A model generated the notes under the pieces. The model did no database searches. It saw only the letters and a list, made by a program, of their open reading frames with translations, and had not been told where the DNA came from. From the NCBI RefSeq assembly GCF_000485595.1, contig NW_014577533.1:109687-130750 (forward strand): a DNA stretch of 21,064 nucleotides, in the 5' to 3' direction. Within the stretch, counting starts at the first letter, position 1. Each line of letters starts with the position of its first letter. Shown piece after piece: positions 17,398 through 21,064 of this stretch. The DNA is from Priapulus caudatus. Taxonomy: Eukaryota; Priapulida; Priapulimorpha; Priapulimorphida; Priapulidae. The translations under genes and the position numbers were made by a program.

Positions 17398-17500
17398 ATA
17401 CTACCAGGAGTGTATCAATATATATATATATATATATAATAATATAATATAATAATAATAATATAATATATAATATATATTGATACACTCCTGATACTAC
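17398..17500. mobile_element. Micro-hairpin insertion (89 bp, CAGGAG...CTCCTG) with 7-bp direct repeats
   Basis: The insert is 17405-17493. Outer arms CAGGAGTGTATCAATATATA and TATATTGATACACTCCTG pair perfectly, and the interior is TA/TAA repeat that extends the pairing imperfectly. ATACTAC at 17398-17404 and 17494-17500 flank it exactly. It has the same CAGGAG/CTCCTG termini as 8440 and 14864, but the rest of the arm differs. Here the microsatellite lies inside the hairpin rather than beside it. Confidence 0.8.
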
Positions 17501-18036
17501 TACTGCTGCTAGAGGGGGACAGTTGCTTCGAATTTTCTCTCTATCGTCATGGACAGTTATCCGGCCACGAAATTCATTTATGACACTTTCAAATCCGTTA
17601 GCCGTGGACTCGTACCCACGGACATGAAATGCGAATCGATATTTGCGTCTCAATGCTCTATTACCACTGCACATGCGACTGCAATCTGTACACTTGTTCT
17701 AGTCGAGACGGCCTACATACGCGTGGGTGCATTAGCTGCGCTATAAGACACATATCACTTTAGATGTGCCCGTGCGTGAGTGTGCGCGTGTGCGTGCGCG
17801 CGCGTGGCTGTACGTGCGCGCGCGTGCACATCTATAATAACCACCGTAATTGTTCGTGTGCCGAGGTATCACGACAGCGGCCATATGGTTCTGTGTGACG
17901 ACAATGACGTCATTATGTGGCGACGAGAAATAGGTTACTGCGCCATAGCAGAGAGATGATGCAACGCAGTACAGGGGTTGCAACAGCTGATCACTCATCG
18001 GCACATGTCCGAACACGTGTAATGAAGCTCGTGTCG
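17501..18036. other. Unique DNA, no gene assigned
   Basis: A 65-codon frame with ATG at 17549 has ordinary composition but no recognised family and no confirming signals. A repeated CGTGCGCGCGCGTG motif occurs at about 17790-17826 (GC/GT alternating purine-pyrimidine). Confidence 0.4.
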
Positions 18037-18315
18037 TATAGTATAGCTCAAGGGGTCGTTGTCGTAACAGGTACTACAGATATGTACCCGAGGTACATAT
18101 ATGTATACACAAAGTGTACCAGACTTGTACTACAGAAGTGTACCCTAACCCTAACACTAACCCTAATCCTAACCCTAACCCTAACTCTAACCCTAACCCT
18201 AACCCTAAACATACCTCATATAAAAATATAAACATAATACTAAACAACCTAAAACTACCTCGGGTACATATCTGTAGTACCTGTTACGACAACGACCCTT
18301 CGTGCTATAGTATAG
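18037..18315. mobile_element. Inverted-repeat element enclosing telomere-type repeats
   Basis: Arms at 18050-18095 and 18256-18300 are near-perfect reverse complements of about 45 bases with one G indel. They run from AAGGGGTCGTTGTCGTAAC to ATATGTACCCGAGGTA. TATAGTATAG occurs in direct orientation outside both arms (18037-18046 and 18306-18315), separated by 3-5 unmatched bases, so a target duplication is possible but not clean. The interior holds (CCCTAA)n at 18143-18208 and GTAC-rich sequence. No coding frame. Confidence 0.65.
18143..18208 (-). repeat. Interstitial telomere-type repeat (CCCTAA)n
   Basis: About 11 units of CCCTAA with single-base variants (CACTAA, TCCTAA, CTCTAA). The G-rich TTAGGG strand is minus. 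This is the ancestral animal telomere unit. It sits inside an inverted-repeat element. Confidence 0.9.
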
Positions 18316-18319
18316 GGTA

Positions 18320-19050
18320 CCAGGTTCGTGACTTTTGGCGCGGGTACGATGTACCATTAGGTAACACGATTAATAGACAGACGTGAACAACGTATGGCAG
18401 AAACAAGGTGTAACGTACAATAGTTAGTTCTATTTAGTCTTTTACCGAGTAATACACAAATGTTATAATCCCTCTAGGGGCGTGACACGTACACGGGTCG
18501 TAATCTAAACAATATGCACAGCCCAATATACACTGTACCATAAACCGTAGTCTCAAAGTAGTTTAGCATACAGTATCAACGGAGTTTACACACACAGGCA
18601 ATACTAACCAATACTCACATCTGGCGAAGCGATTCAGAGACCTTTCTGTTCAAAAGTGGCCCTTTTTATACAACTCTTGCCGAACCACGTGACTTAAGTA
18701 GTTCCCCACATAACAAGGCTAGCTTTCACAACTTTCATAGATAGGGGGGCACAACTGCATGACCACTGGCCCACTGCCTTGACACTAATCAGGCGGGTGA
18801 TTGATTAGTCGCCCGCGGCCAGTCCCTGTCACCGAATCTGCCGGTTTAAATACTAGTAACTAATTATGACTGAATTTGGTGACTGAAATTGTATACTTTT
18901 ATTATATTCATGTTTGTTATATTTTAATCATGTTTTATATTTGGTTTTATTTTTTGAGAATTTTTGTTGAGTAACTAGTGTGTGCTGACCCTTGCTAAAA
19001 TGTTATTGCAAACTAGAGTTACAAAAAACTCAACTAAGCTTAACTCATTC
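18320..19050. other. Unique DNA, no gene seen
   Basis: AT-rich. Contains ACTAATCA/TGATTAGT inverted 8-mers near 18785-18810 without flanking duplication. No credible ORF. Confidence 0.5.
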
Positions 19051-19051
19051 A

Positions 19052-19440
19052 TTAATGCGACGTCCGACGTCCGTTGTCCTCAGTTGTCCGTGGGTGCATC
19101 TCCGCGGCTGGCTCCGTGGGTGTCTCCGTCGATCGGTGTTGCTGCGCTGGCGCGCGTCTGCCTGGGAGGCCGGTAGAGTAGGCGTGGTATCGCCGTCGTC
19201 GTCGCCGTTGGTGTTCCTAGGGACGCGGCCGGGATATGTATTGCTCCAGGTCTTCATTCCAGAAGATCAAGTTATTGGGTATTGTGCGATGCCAATGCTC
19301 AATGTCCCTGTAGTAATCGTCCCCTGTAGTATCGTTCCCGTGTTCCGACGGTCGGAAAAGCTGAAGGGGGAGGGTGGGGGTCGTTGTAGTCGGGGTTGGG
19401 GACCGGTGTATGGGTCGGTAGTGTAGGGGTAGGGGGAAAC
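19052..19440 (-). pseudogene. Possible decayed coding remnant, unidentified
   Basis: One minus frame reads from Thr/Pro-rich sequence into LFRPSEHGNDTTGDDYYRD and then IEHWHRTIPNNLIFWNEDLE. It meets a TAG at 19217-19219, then stays open in frame through an Arg/Gln/Thr/Pro-rich tail to TAA at 19052. The Trp/Tyr/Asn/Ile-rich middle is unlike the surrounding repeats and looks like real protein sequence. The internal stop argues for a pseudogene or a retroelement gag/ORF remnant. A competing frame (19045-19257 minus) is also open. No family recognised. Confidence 0.3.
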
Positions 19441-19645
19441 ATAGTAGGAGTCATAATCTGGGGTGGGTATCAGTTACTGAGGTGAGGGAGTCGCGGGAGG
19501 GGTAGGTGTGGTGGAAAGTGGCATCGGGGAAACAGCAAGTACTGGTCTTCCTGAAGCTTTTGTTTTCCTGGCTGCTCGGCGGCGGCGGTGGTCGGCAATC
19601 TTGAAGAGTCGGCCCTGCTGACACTGGCGGGTTGAGTCGGTCCTG

Positions 19646-19885
19646 ATGGTCGAGGTGGTGACGGTGGTGGTGATAGTTGTGGCGGTGGCGGTGGCGTTGG
19701 CGGTGGCGGTGGCGGATGTGGTGATGGTGGTGGTGGTGGTGATGGTGATGGTGGTGGTGGTGATGGTGGTGGTGGTGGTGGTGGTGATGGTGGTGGTGCT
19801 GCTGCTGTCACTGCTGCTTCTGCTGCTGCTACTACTGCTACTCCTACTATTGATACTACTGCTGCTGCGGCGGCCGCTGGTGGTG
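19646..19885. repeat. (GGT)n / (GCT)n trinucleotide repeat block
   Basis: GGTGGC and GGTGAT units at about 19650-19798, then GCTGCTACT units to 19870. Poly-Val/Met and poly-Pro frames across it reflect the repeat. If the flanking minus-strand remnants are one gene, this would encode a Pro-rich linker. Confidence 0.85.
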
Positions 19886-19904
19886 GTGGTGGGTTTCGTA
19901 CTGT

Positions 19905-19933
19905 CACGTCCGCACGCACGCGGTCAATGCGTG

Positions 19934-19972
<39 letters not shown>

Positions 19973-20014
19973 ATTGTTGTTATTGTTATCGCACAATCAC
20001 GTCCGCACGCACGC
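19905..20014. repeat. (GTT)n tract bounded by 17-bp direct and 8-bp inverted repeats
   Basis: CACGTCCGCACGCACGC occurs at 19905-19921 and again at 19998-20014 in the same orientation. Between them are (GTT)n with ATT variants (19935-19988) and CGTGATTG / CAATCACG, an inverted pair just inside. A palindrome CCCCCCGGGAGGGGGG-like sequence follows at about 20013-20028. Confidence 0.75.
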
Positions 20015-20015
20015 C

Positions 20016-20387
20016 CCCCGGGAGGGGGGCATCGCGACGAAATCTCCGCGTCCTGTTGTGTTTACAAAACACGATCAGCGATGAAATAGAAAAAGTTTCA
20101 GGAACGATGGTGTTGACGGTGTTCCTGGCATTTCCCTGCGCTGTGGACTGGAAGGTGGAGTCGATCGCATTCCACACAAGGTTGGTGTAGGTGTGAGCTC
20201 TTGTCACTGCCTCTTGTGATGGCTCCTCCCCTTCTCGGGTGCCGCTCCTCGCAAGAGTGGCTGCCGCGTCGGCTGCCTCTAGGGCGGTGGAGATCATGGC
20301 TATCTAGGCAGGTGACACGACGAGATTCTTTTCCATGGTTGCTTCTGTGGTAAGGACTTGTTGGAAGAGTATGGAACGATTAGACAT
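20016..20387 (-). pseudogene. Possible broken ORF with one in-frame stop, unidentified
   Basis: The minus frame begins MSNRSILFQQVLTTEATMEK at 20387, reads NLVVSPA, hits TAG at 20304-20306, then continues in the same frame IAMISTALEAADAAATLARS. It goes on through NLVWNAIDSTFQSTAQGN and NTIVPETFSIS toward 20060. Two non-repetitive, helix-forming segments in one frame on both sides of a single stop suggest a coding sequence interrupted by a nonsense change. Methionine 20297 could alternatively start a shorter intact ORF ending at 19986. It could be the N-terminal part of the same element as the remnant at 19052-19440. No family recognised. Confidence 0.33.
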
Positions 20388-20479
20388 CGTGAACGTTATA
20401 ATGCAACGCACGATGCGAGGTAGCGAGTCACACGGATAATACTCAACAGCAACGTAACGGGCAGTAAGGTATCCGGGCG

Positions 20480-20757
20480 GCGGAATTATACAGAGCAATA
20501 AAGCACACTGGCCTGGCTAGTATTGGTTCCGCTAAGCCGTGACAGCATGGCATAAATAGACACGTATAAAAGGTGAGAGAAGGATCGAGAGAGAGGGGTC
20601 TGGGTATGGCGAGCGCGTACAGACGTGCGGGTGTATGTCGCGACATATGTGTTGAATAAAACCTGTCTGTATTGTACAAGACGTCTTCGACCATCACTGT
20701 CTACGATCACCGACCGACGAGTTAGAGTCACGATCAGATAGCAGGGCTACAATTACA
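20480..20757 (+). mobile_element. LTR-like segment (TATA box, poly(A) signal, ...ACA end)
   Basis: TATAAAAG at 20568 is followed about 85 bases later by GAATAAA (20653-20659) and a T/G-rich CTGTCTGTATTGTAC. The segment ends GCTACAATTACA at 20757. A TATA box, then AATAAA within ~100 bases, then a TG-rich stretch and a CA terminus is the usual layout of a Gypsy-type LTR. I cannot place the 5' TG end, see no primer-binding site after it, and see no target duplication, so a solo or truncated LTR is the most I can propose. An ordinary promoter is an alternative. Confidence 0.33.
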
Positions 20758-20833
20758 CGAGAGCGGCAATGCGAAGAGAGCCATTAGAAGCGACACTGAA
20801 TCCATAGAAAACTAGAGCACTCGGAGAGCGCAG

Positions 20834-20907
20834 ACCTCCGCCAAGGCAGCTGAATTCTCTCACTGTAAAAATTTTTATTAATTAATTAATTAATTAAATA
20901 ATTGATT
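20834..20907. repeat. Retroelement-tail-like sequence with (TTAA)n-type spacer
   Basis: Begins GACCTCCGCCAAGGCAGC, a phrase I associate with the ends of a widespread repeat in aquatic invertebrate genomes. It is followed by (ATTA)n. The continuation is the 80-bp tandem unit. Confidence 0.5.
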
Positions 20908-21064
20908 GGATCCGGATCACCACCAAAATGTAATCAATTCTAAGTTACCCCATTTCTGACCGATCCTGAAAGAATTATTAATTAATTGGATCCGGATCAC
21001 CACCAAAATGTAATCAATTCTAAGTTACCCCATTTCTGACCGATTCTAAAAGAATTATTAATTA
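20908..21064. repeat. 80-bp tandem repeat, 'ggatccggatcaccaccaaaa' family
   Basis: Unit 1 is 20908-20987. Unit 2 starts at 20988 and runs to the window edge with only two or three substitutions (for example CCTGAAAG versus TCTAAAAG). Units are joined by (ATTA)n. The GATCCGGATCACCACCAAAA phrase resembles the 3' region of a repeat, likely non-LTR retroelement-derived, common in molluscs, annelids and other aquatic animals. This comes from memory and has not been searched. The array probably continues past the window. Confidence 0.7.

Noticed and set aside
17549..17746. 65-codon plus ORF starting MDSYPATKF
   Set aside because: Ordinary composition but no family, no splice or transcript support, and overlapped by an open minus frame.
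19470..19919. Pro/Ala-rich 149-codon minus ORF
   Set aside because: Mostly the translated GGT/GCT repeat. Only the last ~60 residues are non-repetitive and show no recognised family.
1..21064. CRISPR array, tRNA or rRNA genes
   Set aside because: No regularly spaced identical repeats with unique spacers. No cloverleaf or rRNA sequence was recognised by eye, though a covariance-model search would be needed to exclude a tRNA or SINE.

Overview
This window looks like nuclear DNA of an aquatic invertebrate animal, possibly a lophotrochozoan. The clade is an inference, not something the sequence settles. The evidence is a clear animal ADAM10/Kuzbanian-type membrane metalloprotease, spliceosomal-looking 3' splice sites, TTAGGG-type repeats, and very many simple-sequence tracts. 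It also carries repeat types I associate with marine invertebrate genomes: a 'cctccgccaagg ... ggatccggatcaccaccaaaa' repeat, a CCGGTTTCACGAAG foldback MITE, and a CAGTGGCG-type hAT-like element. There are no prokaryotic signatures. An ORF start at GTG near the protease is replaced here by the first in-frame ATG.

Layout. 1-4340: AT-rich noncoding DNA with (GT)n and (TCTA)n microsatellites and a decayed repeat field dense in TGACG. 4616-7084: one long, GC-rich, uninterrupted CDS for an ADAM10-like sheddase (822 aa), the only confidently complete gene. 7085-8920: its 3' flank, with (GCAC)n and (GTGC)n tracts in opposite orientation around a poly(A) signal. 8950-10560: about 1.5 kb of CCTG/CCTA-type pyrimidine-rich repeat whose open frames are artefacts. 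11229-11463: a hAT-like MITE. 11780-12640: two minus-strand candidate 3'-terminal exons. 12640-14040: a 15-bp minisatellite, then about 600 bp of GA tract. 14040-16070: a small leader-like ORF, a 538-bp foldback MITE, and a separate inverted-repeat element built from CTACNCCCATTTCGC units. 16160-18040: microsatellites and unique DNA. 18050-18300: an inverted-repeat element with telomere-type repeats inside. 19050-20390: decayed minus-strand coding remnants with triplet repeats between them. 20480-20757: an LTR-like promoter/poly(A) segment. 20834-21064: a retroelement-tail-like repeat in 80-bp tandem copies.

The main unexplained signal is a set of ultra-short hairpin insertions of 38-89 bp (4351-4396, 8126-8181, 8440-8477, 17405-17493, and 14864-14910 inside a TA tract). 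Each begins CA, ends TG, and is almost entirely a self-complementary snapback. Four of the five are flanked by perfect 7-bp direct repeats (GTATAGG, ATCGTGT, GTAATAT, ATACTAC). Three share the CAGGAG/CTCCTG terminus although their arms otherwise differ. This looks like a mobile family of micro-hairpins with a fixed 7-bp target duplication. I cannot assign it firmly to a known superfamily. Apart from the protease and possibly the gene(s) ending at 11783-12638, the window is repeat-dominated intergenic or intronic DNA.
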